37,454 nt of DNA from Tannerellaceae bacterium (GTDB lineage: Bacteria; Bacteroidota; Bacteroidia; Bacteroidales; Tannerellaceae), in assembly GCA_031288515.1 (NCBI GenBank), contig JAITRG010000253.1:1-37454 (forward strand), in the 5' to 3' direction. The translations under genes and the position numbers were made by a program. Below are positions 27,379-37,454 of this stretch, in pieces. Each line of letters begins with the position of its first letter. Position 1 is the stretch's first letter. The notes under the pieces were generated by a model. The model had not been told where the DNA came from. It ran no database searches and was given only the letters and a program-made list of their open reading frames with translations.

Positions 27379-29334
27379 ATGAACGCTAAAAATGCTACGT
27401 CCAAGGCCAATTCCGGCAATTTTGCGCCGGAGAGACAACGTTTTTTGTACAAAGGCAACTCGCGAATGGCAACTGTTATTTTTGCCGTGTTATTTCTGTT
27501 TCTTTGCGTTTGTACGCCGGAGGCATGCCCGTATTGCGCTTCGCCTGGCAACGGCGTGCCCGACAAGTGGAAACATCTGCCCTACGGCAAAGTGAAAATC
27601 AAGGGCGAGATTGGCAGGCGTATCGACTTGACTATCTCCAACAACCTGGCGAACCTGGATTTGGACAACCTGTTTTTGGGCCCTTTCCGGAAAAAAGAAG
27701 CGAACGACGGTTTTATCGGTACAGGAATGTTTCTGGATGCTGCCGTGAGGTTTGCCGCTTATTCGGCCGACCCGGCTGTCGTTGCCCTCAAAGACAGGAT
27801 TGTCGATTTGTTGCTCAAAAACCAGCAAGACGACGGGTATATCGGGTTTTTCAACCCGGCACACCGCCTATGGTATGCCTGGGACGTCCACGAAATGGTT
27901 TACATAATCTCCGGATTGGTTTCGGATTATAACTTTTTCGGACAACAACGTTCGTTGGACGCCGCCGTGAAAACGGCCGATTACATTCTTTCACACTGGG
28001 GAGGGCGGCCTGCCGATTTTCCGGATTTCTATCTTCTGGGGATAGATAAGGCGATGCTTTCGCTGTATCAACTGACCGGCGAAGAACGTTTCCGCGAGTT
28101 TGGCGAAAACAAAAAACCGCTTACCTGGGCGCCCGGTATCGAAAAAGGCCGGACGGCGAGAATGTCAGGGCATATTTTCGCTTACATGGCAATCAACGAG
28201 GCGCAACTCGACATGTACCGCATGACTGCCGACAAACGTTTGGCCAAAGCGACCTCGGACGCGATGGATTTCCTGACCGCTCACGACGGCTTATCAATCA
28301 TCGGCGGAGCCGGGCAGGAAGAAAGCTGGACCGACGACCAGGATGGCGAGGGCGACCATGCCGAAACCTGCGCAACGGCATACATGATTCGGATTTACGA
28401 TAATCTCCTGCGCCTGCACGGACAATCGTTTTATGGCGACCTGATGGAACGTTCGATTTACAACGCCCTGTTTGCAGCGCAATCGCCCGACGGCTGCAAG
28501 ATTCGTTACTATACCCCGTTCGAGGGCGAAAGGACATACTTTGATAATGCGACATATTGCTGTCCGAACAATTTCCGGCGGATTGTTTCGGAACTTCCGT
28601 TGATGATTTATTATACGAAGCCCGAAGGCGGAATTGCCGTCAATCTTTTCGCCGCTTCTTCGGCAAATGCAGACTTTGCCGATGGAACGAAAGTTGATAT
28701 TGAGCAAATAACGGATTATCCTAATTCGGGAAACGTCGTAATCAATCTTAAACTCGACAAATCGCGCGCTTTCCCGCTGGCCTTGCGGATACCCGGATAT
28801 GCAAAAGACGTGTCCGTCAAGGTAAACGGCAAACCTGCGGAGGGGAAAATAACCGCCGGCGAGTTTTTTGTAATTGACCGTACATGGAAGGCCGGCGACC
28901 GCGTAGAACTCGGTATCCCGATGGAATTTCGGTTGGTTGCAGGGCGAAAACGCCAATCGGGCAGGGTAGCGGTGATGCGCGGGCCATTGGCGTACAGTCT
29001 CAGCCGCGTAGCCAATCCTTCGGTAGACCCCGGGCGGAATAAGAGTTTCCAGGGATTGGGGAAAATTACGTTAGACCCGGCGTCGTTATCCTTGTCGTCC
29101 GATTCGACCGTTCGGAGCAATGGAACGGCATGCACGGCCAAAGCATGGAGGGCGGGATTCGGCAGCAATTCGGGAAAGCACGATTATGAACTGCGATTAA
29201 CCGAATTTGCCGACCCCGAAGGCATCGTTACCTATTTCCGGATACCGGAATACAGCCGTGCAGGCGTAGTGGAAGACGAACTTACGGAAAAGTTGCCGGG
29301 GCGACCTGAATTTAGTAATTTTGACGTCCGATAA
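27379..29334 (+). CDS. Glycoside hydrolase family 127 (DUF1680, beta-L-arabinofuranosidase-like)
   Basis: GGAGQEESWTDD, HAETCATAYMIRI, YNALFAAQSPDG, YCCPNNFRRIVSELP. Secretion-type start possibly at internal ATG 27466 (MATVIFAVLFLFLCVC). Confidence 0.88.
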   Translation: MNAKNATSKANSGNFAPERQRFLYKGNSRMATVIFAVLFLFLCVCTPEACPYCASPGNGVPDKWKHLPYGKVKIKGEIGRRIDLTISNNLANLDLDNLFLGPFRKKEANDGFIGTGMFLDAAVRFAAYSADPAVVALKDRIVDLLLKNQQDDGYIGFFNPAHRLWYAWDVHEMVYIISGLVSDYNFFGQQRSLDAAVKTADYILSHWGGRPADFPDFYLLGIDKAMLSLYQLTGEERFREFGENKKPLTWAPGIEKGRTARMSGHIFAYMAINEAQLDMYRMTADKRLAKATSDAMDFLTAHDGLSIIGGAGQEESWTDDQDGEGDHAETCATAYMIRIYDNLLRLHGQSFYGDLMERSIYNALFAAQSPDGCKIRYYTPFEGERTYFDNATYCCPNNFRRIVSELPLMIYYTKPEGGIAVNLFAASSANADFADGTKVDIEQITDYPNSGNVVINLKLDKSRAFPLALRIPGYAKDVSVKVNGKPAEGKITAGEFFVIDRTWKAGDRVELGIPMEFRLVAGRKRQSGRVAVMRGPLAYSLSRVANPSVDPGRNKSFQGLGKITLDPASLSLSSDSTVRSNGTACTAKAWRAGFGSNSGKHDYELRLTEFADPEGIVTYFRIPEYSRAGVVEDELTEKLPGRPEFSNFDVR

Positions 29335-29367
29335 GGAGGTATTCATCATAACAGATTGTAGAAAGGG

Positions 29368-30537
29368 ATGATAAAAAAGATATTAGCTGATGATTTGCGG
29401 CTGAAATGGGGCCGGGCGCAGCAGGCAATGGAGGCGATGGGCGCAGATGGATGCTTGCTGGCTATTGACGTTAATTTATATTATATGGCCGGCGCTATTT
29501 TTAATGGTTATTTTTATTTGCCGGCGGAGGGGGAGCCTTTCTTTTTTGTTAAACGCCCGAACGGGCTAAGCGCCGAACAAGCGGTTTATATCCGTAAGCC
29601 CGAAGAAATGGCGGATGTTTTTGCTGCAAGAGGCCTAAGGAAACCGGAGAAGCTACTGCTCGAAGCAGACGAATTGACCTATAATGAATACATGCGCCTC
29701 ATGGCCGTATTCCGGCCGGAAGAGACGGCCAACGCAACGGCCCTTATGCGTAGCCTGCGCAGTATCAAAACGCCTTGGGAGATTGAGCAATTCCGGATAT
29801 CGGCCGGGCAACACGATAAAACGTATGCAGAGATACCCTCCTGCTACCGCCCGGGCATGACCGACCTGGAGCTTCAATACGAAATAGAAAAACGGATGCG
29901 TCGGAACGGTTCGATCGGCCTGTTCCGCACGTTCGGGAACAATATGGATATCTTCATGGGAAGCCTTTTAGCCGGCGATAATGCCCAGGCTCCTTCGCCT
30001 TACGATTTTGCTCTGGGGGGCGGGGGCGTTACCTCGTTGCCGATTGGCGCTAACGGGACTGTGCTGGAAAACGGTATGGCCGTTATGGTAGATATGGCGG
30101 GGAATTATACAGCCTACATAACCGACATGACGCGCGTCTTCTCCGTGGGCAAACTGCCGCGGCAGGCGTATGAGGCGCATGCGGTATCCATTCGTATCCA
30201 GCAGGAAATAGAAGCTGTGGCAAAGCCCGGAACGCCTTGCGCCGAACTGTACGACCTGTCTTGCCGCATCGCCGGGGAGGAAGGCCTGTCGTCCTGCTTT
30301 ATGGGGACGAAGCAGCAGGCTAAGTTTGTAGGACACGGTATCGGCATACAGATAAACGAATGGCCGGTACTTGCCGCACGCTCAAAGGAAACGCTGGCGC
30401 CTGGCATGGTGTTTGCCCTGGAACCCAAATTCGTAATTCCGGGCGTAGGAGCCGTCGGGGTGGAAAACAGCTATGTAGTTACCGCGTCGGGCCTTGAAAA
30501 ATTAACGCTTGCCGAAGAAACTATTATTCAATTATAA
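29368..30537 (+). CDS. M24 family metallopeptidase (Xaa-Pro aminopeptidase-like)
   Basis: Creatinase N-domain and M24 fold: AVMVDMAGNYTAYITDMTRVFSVG, KFVGHGIGIQINEWPVL, GMVFALEPKFVIPGVGAVGVENSYVVT. Confidence 0.9.
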   Translation: MIKKILADDLRLKWGRAQQAMEAMGADGCLLAIDVNLYYMAGAIFNGYFYLPAEGEPFFFVKRPNGLSAEQAVYIRKPEEMADVFAARGLRKPEKLLLEADELTYNEYMRLMAVFRPEETANATALMRSLRSIKTPWEIEQFRISAGQHDKTYAEIPSCYRPGMTDLELQYEIEKRMRRNGSIGLFRTFGNNMDIFMGSLLAGDNAQAPSPYDFALGGGGVTSLPIGANGTVLENGMAVMVDMAGNYTAYITDMTRVFSVGKLPRQAYEAHAVSIRIQQEIEAVAKPGTPCAELYDLSCRIAGEEGLSSCFMGTKQQAKFVGHGIGIQINEWPVLAARSKETLAPGMVFALEPKFVIPGVGAVGVENSYVVTASGLEKLTLAEETIIQL

Positions 30538-30582
30538 AAAACATAAATTGATAACACATATATAAAAAACATAAATCGATAA
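30533..30582. repeat. 22-bp direct repeat, 28-bp period, ending just before the alkaline phosphatase start
   Basis: tataaaaaacataaat[t/c]gataa at 30533-30554 and 30561-30582. Confidence 0.9.
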
Positions 30583-30585
30583 TAT

Positions 30586-32283
30586 ATGAATAAGACAACA
30601 ACGCTTTTACTTCTGTTTGCCCTGTTTATCCTGCCGGTAAGCGGAGCAGAAAGGACAAACGAACCCCAAACGGTTAAAAACATCATTTTTATGATCCCGG
30701 ACGGAACGTCGTTAGCTACCGTATCTATCGCGCGATGGCTGCAATGGTACAATCACCCGGAACTGCCCAAATTACACGTCGACCCTTACCTTTGCGGAAC
30801 CGTGCGCACACATTCTTCCAATGCCCCTATCGGCGATTCGGCTCCTACCACGTCGTGCTACATGACCGGTTATCCCAGCCGGACAGGCTACGTATCCACG
30901 TATCCCGAAAGCGACCCGGCGAACGATATCTATCCAAACGACCCGGCGCGCGCCTTCCAGCCGTTGACCACCGTATTGGAGGCAGGCAAATTATTGTATA
31001 ATAAGGCTGCGGGACTGGTATTTACCTGCGAATTTCCGCATGCCACGCCGGCGGATTGTTCGGCCCATAGCTACAACCGGAGTAAATACGAGTGGATTGC
31101 CCCGCAAATGGTGCATAACGATTTGAGCGTGGTGATAGGCGGGGGCGTATCCCTGTTGTCTGACGAAAACGAGGCGTATCTCAAATCAAACGGATATTCC
31201 GTTTACAGGAATGATTTGAACGGTATGCGCAAGGATACGTCCGGTAAAATGTGGGCGTTATACGGAGACCGCGAAATGGCGTACGACGCCGACCGCGATC
31301 CCGCCGGCCAGCCTTCGATTGAAGAAATGACCCGTATCGCCATCGAGAAACTGTCGAAGAATGAAAACGGATTCTTCCTGATGGTAGAAGGCAGTAAGAT
31401 AGACTGGGCGGCGCATGCAAACGACCCGGCAGGGATGGCCACCGAGTTCCTGGCTTTCGACCGGGCTTGCGGCGCGGCCTTGCAATTTGCGAAGGAAGAC
31501 GGACAGACGGCCGTTATCATAGCGCCCGACCATGGGAACAGCGGTATCAGCTTAGGGGCGAACCGCTGCGGCGGATACGACAAACTTACGAAAGACCAGC
31601 TTTTTCATGCCTTCTCCCAATTCAAACTGACAGCCGAAGGCTTTGCCCGGAAGTTAAACGACGAGCCGGCTTCGGAAGTGCAACATATATTCCGCGAATA
31701 TGCCGGCTTTGAATTGAACGAACAGGAACTCGAAGCCCTGTATCATTGCAGCGGCTACAGGAATAGCCCCGTCCCCGAAGGCGAACGCTCGTCGCAAGGC
31801 ATTGAGCCGTCGCTCTATAGCGGGTCGCTGAATACGTTCGTTTCCAAACTGATTACATCCAAAACGTGCTTTGGCTTTACCACCGGGGGGCATACGGGCG
31901 AAGACGTATTCCTCGCCGGCTATCATCCGCAGGGAGACATACCCCTGGGCATGCATACCAATATTGAACTGAATGCATACCTGTGCAAGCTCTTCGGCCT
32001 GGACAGGGATGTACTCGACGAATTAACCGGGCGGCGCTTTGCCCCGCATACGGAGGTGTTCAAAGCGTACGCCTGCGAGATCATCCCGTCTAAAGAAGAA
32101 AAAGGCTCTCCCACATTAGTGGTAAGGAATAAAAAGAAGCAACTGAATATAAAGCCGTTCACAAATATCGTGACGGAAGGCAGGAAAGGAGAGAAAGAAA
32201 TCCGCCTCCACTCCGTTATCGTTTATGTAGACAGGAATAATACCTTCTACCTGCCGGAAGAATTAGCCGGCTATATGGAATAA
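30586..32283 (+). CDS. Alkaline phosphatase, secreted
   Basis: Signal peptide; NIIFMIPDGTSLATVSIARW; GDSAPTTSCYMTGY (active-site Ser); MVEGSKIDWAAHANDPAG; APDHGNSG; TGGHTGEDVFL. Confidence 0.92.
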   Translation: MNKTTTLLLLFALFILPVSGAERTNEPQTVKNIIFMIPDGTSLATVSIARWLQWYNHPELPKLHVDPYLCGTVRTHSSNAPIGDSAPTTSCYMTGYPSRTGYVSTYPESDPANDIYPNDPARAFQPLTTVLEAGKLLYNKAAGLVFTCEFPHATPADCSAHSYNRSKYEWIAPQMVHNDLSVVIGGGVSLLSDENEAYLKSNGYSVYRNDLNGMRKDTSGKMWALYGDREMAYDADRDPAGQPSIEEMTRIAIEKLSKNENGFFLMVEGSKIDWAAHANDPAGMATEFLAFDRACGAALQFAKEDGQTAVIIAPDHGNSGISLGANRCGGYDKLTKDQLFHAFSQFKLTAEGFARKLNDEPASEVQHIFREYAGFELNEQELEALYHCSGYRNSPVPEGERSSQGIEPSLYSGSLNTFVSKLITSKTCFGFTTGGHTGEDVFLAGYHPQGDIPLGMHTNIELNAYLCKLFGLDRDVLDELTGRRFAPHTEVFKAYACEIIPSKEEKGSPTLVVRNKKKQLNIKPFTNIVTEGRKGEKEIRLHSVIVYVDRNNTFYLPEELAGYME

Positions 32284-32349
32284 TTTGCAGGAGAGATGAA
32301 AAAATCTCTTCCGCGCCTGTTTTAAAAAATACGCAAAAACAAAAAATCT

Positions 32350-33270
32350 ATGAATGGTAAAAGCTTAGTTTCCATAGATCAATGCTCCAGGGAAGACATC
32401 TTGCGCATCCTGGAGAACGCCGCCAGGTTCGAGGCCAACCCGAACCGGGCGCTGCTTGACGGCAAGGTAGCCGCCACCTTATTCTTTGAACCGTCTACCC
32501 GTACCCGCCTGAGCTTTGAAACGGCCGTCAACCGGCTGGGAGGGCGCGTTGTAGGTTTTCAAGACGCCTCCACCACAAGCTCGTCGAAAGGAGAAACGCT
32601 GAAAGATACCATCCTCATGGTGAGCAATTATGTAGACCTTATCATTATGAGGCATCATCTGGAAGGCGCGGCGCGGTATGCTTCGGAAGTAACCGGTATA
32701 CCCGTTATCAATGCCGGCGACGGGGCCAACCAGCATCCCTCGCAAACCCTGCTGGATTTGTATTCCATACAAAAGACGCAGGGAAAACTGACAGACCTCG
32801 CCATCACGATTGTGGGCGATTTGAAATACGGCCGCACGGTGCACTCGCTAATCGTCGGAATGTCTCATTTCAGCCCTACCTTCCATTTCGTTGCCCCGGA
32901 AGAATTACGTATGCCGGAGGAACAGAAAAACATTTGCGACCAGTTGAACATCCCCTACACGGAGCGTACCGATTTTACCGAAGATATTATCAACCAGTCG
33001 GACATCCTGTATATGACCCGCGTGCAGCGCGAACGCTTTACCGACCTGGAAGAGTATGAACGGGTGAAAAATATCTATATCCTGAAGAACGGCATGCTGA
33101 AAAACAGCAAAGACAATCTCCGCATCCTGCACCCGCTGCCCCGTGTGAACGAAATAGCTTACGACGTAGACGACAATCCGAAAGCATACTTCATCCAGCA
33201 GGCCCGCAACGGGCTGTTCACGCGCGAAGCGATCATTTGCGATGCCTTGGGTATAAATCATTTAATATAA
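32350..33270 (+). CDS. pyrB: Aspartate carbamoyltransferase catalytic subunit
   Basis: [48 protein letters not shown]. Confidence 0.96.
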   Translation: MNGKSLVSIDQCSREDILRILENAARFEANPNRALLDGKVAATLFFEPSTRTRLSFETAVNRLGGRVVGFQDASTTSSSKGETLKDTILMVSNYVDLIIMRHHLEGAARYASEVTGIPVINAGDGANQHPSQTLLDLYSIQKTQGKLTDLAITIVGDLKYGRTVHSLIVGMSHFSPTFHFVAPEELRMPEEQKNICDQLNIPYTERTDFTEDIINQSDILYMTRVQRERFTDLEEYERVKNIYILKNGMLKNSKDNLRILHPLPRVNEIAYDVDDNPKAYFIQQARNGLFTREAIICDALGINHLI

Positions 33271-33276
33271 AAAGCC

Positions 33277-33741
33277 ATGTCTGAACAGAAGAAAAAAGAA
33301 CTGCACGTAGCCGCCCTGGAAAACGGAACGGCCATAGACCATATCCCGCCCGCCCAATTATTTAAAGTAGCTCATCTGCTTGAATTGGACAGGATGAACA
33401 ACACTATCACCATCGGGAATAATTTCTACAGTAAAAAAATGGGACGGAAAGGGATGATCAAAATTGCCGATAAATTCTTTGAAGAAGATGAAATAAACCG
33501 GATAGCGCTCATCGCCCCCAACGTAATACTGAACGAGATACGCGATTACGAAGTGATAAGCAAATATACGGTCGCCTTGCCGGGCGAACTCGTCGGTATC
33601 GTAAAATGCAATAACCCGAAGTGTATTACCAACAACGAGCCGATGCCTACCCGCTTTGATGTGATTGATAAAGAAAAAGGCGCTATCAAATGCCGTTATT
33701 GCGAACGTAAGATAAACAAGGAAGATATTATAATCAAATGA
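33277..33741 (+). CDS. pyrI: Aspartate carbamoyltransferase regulatory subunit
   Basis: [19 protein letters not shown] and Zn-binding [11 protein letters not shown]...[10 protein letters not shown]. Confidence 0.96.
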   Translation: MSEQKKKELHVAALENGTAIDHIPPAQLFKVAHLLELDRMNNTITIGNNFYSKKMGRKGMIKIADKFFEEDEINRIALIAPNVILNEIRDYEVISKYTVALPGELVGIVKCNNPKCITNNEPMPTRFDVIDKEKGAIKCRYCERKINKEDIIIK

Positions 33742-34307
33742 AAACAGACTGGAAGCCGGGAACGATGATCTATCCGCTGCCGGCCGTGATGATCAGTTGC
33801 GGCAGCGAACCCGCCGAATATACGATTATCACGGTAAGCTGGGTGGGTACGCTCTGTACAAATCCGCCGATGTGTTACATCTCCGTCCGCCCGGAACGCT
33901 ATTCGTACCCTGTATTGAAGAAAAATATGGAATTTGTGATCAACCTCACAACCGAACCGCTGGCTTTTGCCACGGACTGGTGCGGCGTGGTTTCGGGCAA
34001 AGAACATGCTAAATTCGAGGAGATGAACCTGACGCCCGGCAAAGCCTCCGTGGTAAAAGCCCCCCTGATTGAAGAATCTCCCCTGTGCATCGAGTGCCGG
34101 GTACGCGAAGTAATGGCCTTGGGAAGCCACGACATGTTCATCGCCGATGTGGTAAATGTAAGGGCTGACGACAAATACCTGGATGAGGCAACCGGCGCCT
34201 TCGATATGGAAAAAGCCAGGCTGATAGCCTATTCGCACGGTAAGTATTATGGACTGGGCGAATTAATCGGCAAATTCGGATGGTCGGTAAGGAAAAAGAA
34301 AGAATAA
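33738..34307 (+). CDS. Flavin reductase family protein
   Basis: FMN-binding split-barrel pattern ([56 protein letters not shown]); overlaps the pyrI stop. Confidence 0.88.
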   Translation: MKTDWKPGTMIYPLPAVMISCGSEPAEYTIITVSWVGTLCTNPPMCYISVRPERYSYPVLKKNMEFVINLTTEPLAFATDWCGVVSGKEHAKFEEMNLTPGKASVVKAPLIEESPLCIECRVREVMALGSHDMFIADVVNVRADDKYLDEATGAFDMEKARLIAYSHGKYYGLGELIGKFGWSVRKKKE

Positions 34308-34328
34308 AAACAGCGCTCCCCCTTTTTT

Positions 34329-37241
34329 TTAACGCCCCTGCTTCCCGCAGATATTCTTAAACGTACAGTAAACGCAGGCCTTCCCTGTGGGCGTTTGAAC
34401 AAAGGGGACGTCTGCCCCGAATATCCCGTCCAGGCAGGCGCGCATGTTTGCTTCAAACGCCCCGGCATAATCCGAAAAGCGTTCTACCGCCTCTCTCTCT
34501 CTCGCCCCGGTACGGCGATAGATATTTACGTCGAAGCCGTCGGCAAAAATCGTACGCATGTAATAGATACCCGGGCGAACCGTTTTTTCCCCGTTTCCGG
34601 GCAGCCGGCTATACATCCAGGCATACATGAATACCTGCATGACTGCCTTGGGGCGTTCTTTTTCGTCTATGCTGAAAAGGCTTTCAGGGGTGGAAAAATG
34701 CTGTAGCCCCTTCCCGCTTTTATAGTCGATGATACGCGTGGCGCCTCCCGCTTCGTCGATGCGGTCGATAAAGCCCTTCAATTGTATCGCGGAGCCATCG
34801 GACAGGACAAACATATCTTTCATCCTTTTTTCCGATTCCAGGTAGCGGAAGGGCGTTAGCCTGCTATCCTGTTCCAGTATCTTTTCCGCATATTTGCGGA
34901 TCATCTCTCCAATCAGGAAATTCTGCCCCGTAAGCGGGCGCACCGTCCCGGTCTTAAAGAACAGTTCGGCAAATGCGCCGGCCACCGACCGGGCGATAGC
35001 GTCTTTGTCTTTCCTTATTGCCTGGAGCAAATCGGCCGTTACCGGTTTGCCCCGTAAAGGTTCGTACAATTCTTCCATTACCTTATGGAGAATACTGCCG
35101 AACACATCGTTTCCAATCGTTTCGCTTACTTCCTCTTCTTCTTCGACGCCCTCCAGCGCCGAGAAATAAAACCTGAGCGGGCAATCCAGGTACGTATTGA
35201 TGGCGCTGGCCGAAATCGCCTTCTTTCCCCCTTCGCGGAAAGCGGCCAGGCGCTCCATCACCTCGTCTGTTTTCTTTATCCGGATGGGAGAAGCCTTTGC
35301 CGACGATACGTTGTAGACGACTAATTTCTCGTGCATCGGCTCTTCATAATGATAATGCAACTGGTGGATAAAACGGCTTTTCTCGCCCGTGTGCAACCCA
35401 TTGTTGCGGGTATCATAAAGCAGGCTCACCTTTTTCGCCCGGTAGATAAGGCGATAGAAATGATAGGCCCATACGCTGTCCTGGCGCTCGTAAGCCGGCA
35501 AGCCGAAGCCGCGCCTCAGGTTATAGGGGATAAACGAATTGGCGGCTTTCTTCTGCGGAAAGGTTCCTTCGTTCATCGAAAGAATAATCACCCTGTCGAA
35601 ATCCAGCGCGCGGGTTTCCAGTACGCCCATAATCTGCAAGCCCGAAAGCGGTTCGCCCCGAAACGGGATGGTAAGGGTATCGGTTATCCGCTTCAGCAGG
35701 CGAAACCAGGTATCTATCTTCATCTCCACCTGCGCTTTCCGCATCAGCTCCGCCATCCTGTTTACGGTTGTGAAATAGTGAAAGATAAACTCCTGCTCGA
35801 CGTCTTTCGACGAGAAGGCGCTCTTTTCTTCATCCTCCGTACCGCCCGTAGCCGTCATTTGCCTGTTTAATTCTTCCAGTATCCTTATTAAATAAGCCGG
35901 CAGCCGGACAGCGTCGTCTACGGGCGTAAATAAAGCGGCCAGCAAAGGCGTTTGGCTCAATTCCGCCTGGCTGATAGCTACCTTGTTATATTTCGTAATA
36001 TGCCTGATTAACTCCCGAACCGCCTCCGGCCGCGAAGCCGCAACGTATCGATGGTTCAGTATCTGTAAAACATCCCTGAAATAAAACATGGGGCAGCGGT
36101 CTGCATAGCGCACATTCTTCTGCAATGCCGGGATATATTCCATCAGCGAAGCTACCGGCGTTTCCCCCAGCGGATAACCCATCGTTACGTTGATATGCCG
36201 TATTTGCTCCGGGATAGCGTTCAGCACGGGCAGCAGCAAACGCTCGTCTGCCAGTACCACCGCCGTGCGCAGGGCCTCCTCTTCGGTAAACCCCGTCGCT
36301 GTACACAGTTCGTTCAGGAGGGTATAGACCTGTTTGGCTTGCCCGATAGCCGAAGGTATCCCTGTCGCCTCTATCTCCGCCGGACAAGGAGCCGTTTCGT
36401 CCGGCGAAAGAGCCGTTTCGTCAAAAGGCAGGGACGAAGGGAAAAGCAGCCTGTTGCGCCCGGCAAAGTAAGAAGCTTTATTGTCCGTATCCATTACCTT
36501 ATCCGATGCATAATCCCAGTAGAAATCAGCTTTGCCGGCTTTCTGCAATTCCAGCAGCAGTTTCTCTTCCGCTAAAGAAAGGGCATTCAGCCCCACGAAA
36601 ACGATCTTTTGATAAGGCAGCTCTTTAACGCCGTTCTGTTCAATCGTTTCTGCCACCTCGCGGAATATCATGCCTTCGTAGCCTTTATTCTCCCCGGCCA
36701 GCGTTTTCTTCAGTTCCGTATAAAGTTCGTACAGTATTTTCCACAGGGCAAGGAAATGCTGCTGATTGCTACTGTCGCTTTTAGGGTGGAAAGACGACCA
36801 GAACGAACGGATAGCCGCTATTTGCGCTTCGCTCAGAAAACCGAAATCCTTTTCTATTTCGCGCAGGTCCGTCACGTTCGTAAACAGCATGCGGGCGTCT
36901 GCCATATACTTGTCTACGTCGTCAAAATCGTTCAGCAACATTTCGCCCCAGTAAAGAAATTCGTCAAACGTCCCGCCCTCCCTGCTCCTTTCCATATAAA
37001 TCGCATACAGGGAAAAAAGCGTCGAAATACGGTCGGCCACCTGCCTGCCGCTCAAGGCCAGAAACAAGTCATTGATAGTAAAGATAGCCGGCGAAAACAA
37101 AGGCCTGCCCGCTATCTCCGACAGATACTTTTGAAAAAACAACCCCGCCCGCCTGTTGGGAAACACAAAAGCATACCGCCCAACCTCCGCCCCGTATGCG
37201 CCGTAAAAAAGAGATGCTATCTGATATAAAAAAGGTTTCAT
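34329..37241 (-). CDS. PD-(D/E)XK nuclease family / AddB-like protein
   Basis: 970 aa. Inactivated-helicase-like N-terminus (FVFPNRRAGLFFQKYL), ISASAINTYLDCPLRFYFSALEGVEE, nuclease core IQLKGFIDRIDEAGGATRIIDYKSGK, C-terminal Cys motif CVYCTFKNICG. Confidence 0.88.
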   Translation of the reverse strand: MKPFLYQIASLFYGAYGAEVGRYAFVFPNRRAGLFFQKYLSEIAGRPLFSPAIFTINDLFLALSGRQVADRISTLFSLYAIYMERSREGGTFDEFLYWGEMLLNDFDDVDKYMADARMLFTNVTDLREIEKDFGFLSEAQIAAIRSFWSSFHPKSDSSNQQHFLALWKILYELYTELKKTLAGENKGYEGMIFREVAETIEQNGVKELPYQKIVFVGLNALSLAEEKLLLELQKAGKADFYWDYASDKVMDTDNKASYFAGRNRLLFPSSLPFDETALSPDETAPCPAEIEATGIPSAIGQAKQVYTLLNELCTATGFTEEEALRTAVVLADERLLLPVLNAIPEQIRHINVTMGYPLGETPVASLMEYIPALQKNVRYADRCPMFYFRDVLQILNHRYVAASRPEAVRELIRHITKYNKVAISQAELSQTPLLAALFTPVDDAVRLPAYLIRILEELNRQMTATGGTEDEEKSAFSSKDVEQEFIFHYFTTVNRMAELMRKAQVEMKIDTWFRLLKRITDTLTIPFRGEPLSGLQIMGVLETRALDFDRVIILSMNEGTFPQKKAANSFIPYNLRRGFGLPAYERQDSVWAYHFYRLIYRAKKVSLLYDTRNNGLHTGEKSRFIHQLHYHYEEPMHEKLVVYNVSSAKASPIRIKKTDEVMERLAAFREGGKKAISASAINTYLDCPLRFYFSALEGVEEEEEVSETIGNDVFGSILHKVMEELYEPLRGKPVTADLLQAIRKDKDAIARSVAGAFAELFFKTGTVRPLTGQNFLIGEMIRKYAEKILEQDSRLTPFRYLESEKRMKDMFVLSDGSAIQLKGFIDRIDEAGGATRIIDYKSGKGLQHFSTPESLFSIDEKERPKAVMQVFMYAWMYSRLPGNGEKTVRPGIYYMRTIFADGFDVNIYRRTGAREREAVERFSDYAGAFEANMRACLDGIFGADVPFVQTPTGKACVYCTFKNICGKQGR

Positions 37242-37274
37242 CCTGCTGTTAATTTGCAGGCAAAGCTAACTAAA

Positions 37275-37309
37275 ATTATGAATTATGAATTATAAATCAT
37301 GAATTATAA
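37275..37309. repeat. AT-rich short repeat (attatga / attataa)n
   Basis: attatgaattatgaattataaatcatgaattataa. Confidence 0.8.
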
Positions 37310-37343
37310 CCCGGCGCCGCTCACTTAATCCATGAGAATAGGG

Positions 37344-37454
37344 GAGTAGAGAGGAGAAGAGAGTAGAGAGGAGAAGAGAGAGGAGAGGAGAGAGAGGAGA
37401 GGAGAGGAGAGAGAGGAGAAGAGAGGAGAAGAGGAGAGGAGAGAGGAGAAGAGA
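37344..37454. repeat. GA-rich low-complexity tract, continues beyond the window
   Basis: Two exact 17-bp copies gagtagagaggagaaga (37344-37360, 37361-37377), then uninterrupted purines from 37365 to 37454 (90 nt). Confidence 0.95.

Noticed and set aside
32350-34307. pyrB-pyrI-flavin reductase cluster
   Set aside because: Familiar conserved arrangement in Bacteroidetes; ordinary.
1-37454. tRNA, rRNA, integrase, transposase or phage genes
   Set aside because: Looked for but none recognised by eye; no tRNA-like cloverleaf with CCA-type end and no transposase motifs in the ORF translations.

Overview
Bacteroidales-type chromosomal window, probably Tannerellaceae-like judging by gene content (taxonomy is inference only). 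From left to right it contains: (1) the edge of a polysaccharide-utilisation locus: the N-terminus of a SusC/TonB-receptor-like gene, an internally deleted GH2 glycosidase remnant, a GH106-like rhamnosidase, FecR anti-sigma and ECF sigma; (2) about 1 kb of GC-rich, apparently non-coding sequence; (3) a BspA-like LRR protein with ten 69-bp repeats; (4) a hybrid two-component system (HTCS) split by one in-frame TAG, flanked by short tandem duplications; (5) housekeeping genes: radical SAM TIGR01212, P-type Ca ATPase, comF, recX, prmC, ribD; (6) a small accessory segment between ribD and tsaB, with an AT-rich 18-bp perfect inverted repeat, a deleted XRE/ImmA-type regulator remnant and a SWIM-SNF2 helicase; (7) tsaB, yicC-gmk-nadD, GH127, an M24 peptidase, alkaline phosphatase, pyrB-pyrI, a flavin reductase and an AddB-like PD-(D/E)XK protein; (8) a long homopurine GA tract running off the right edge. 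I did not find a clearly new multi-gene system. The strongest observations are the TAG-split HTCS, where the TAG sits in a 10-bp repeat whose other copy reads CAG, and the shared signature of multiple internal deletions that keep conserved blocks in two unrelated genes (GH2 and XRE/ImmA). No tRNA, rRNA, CRISPR array or complete mobile element was recognised.
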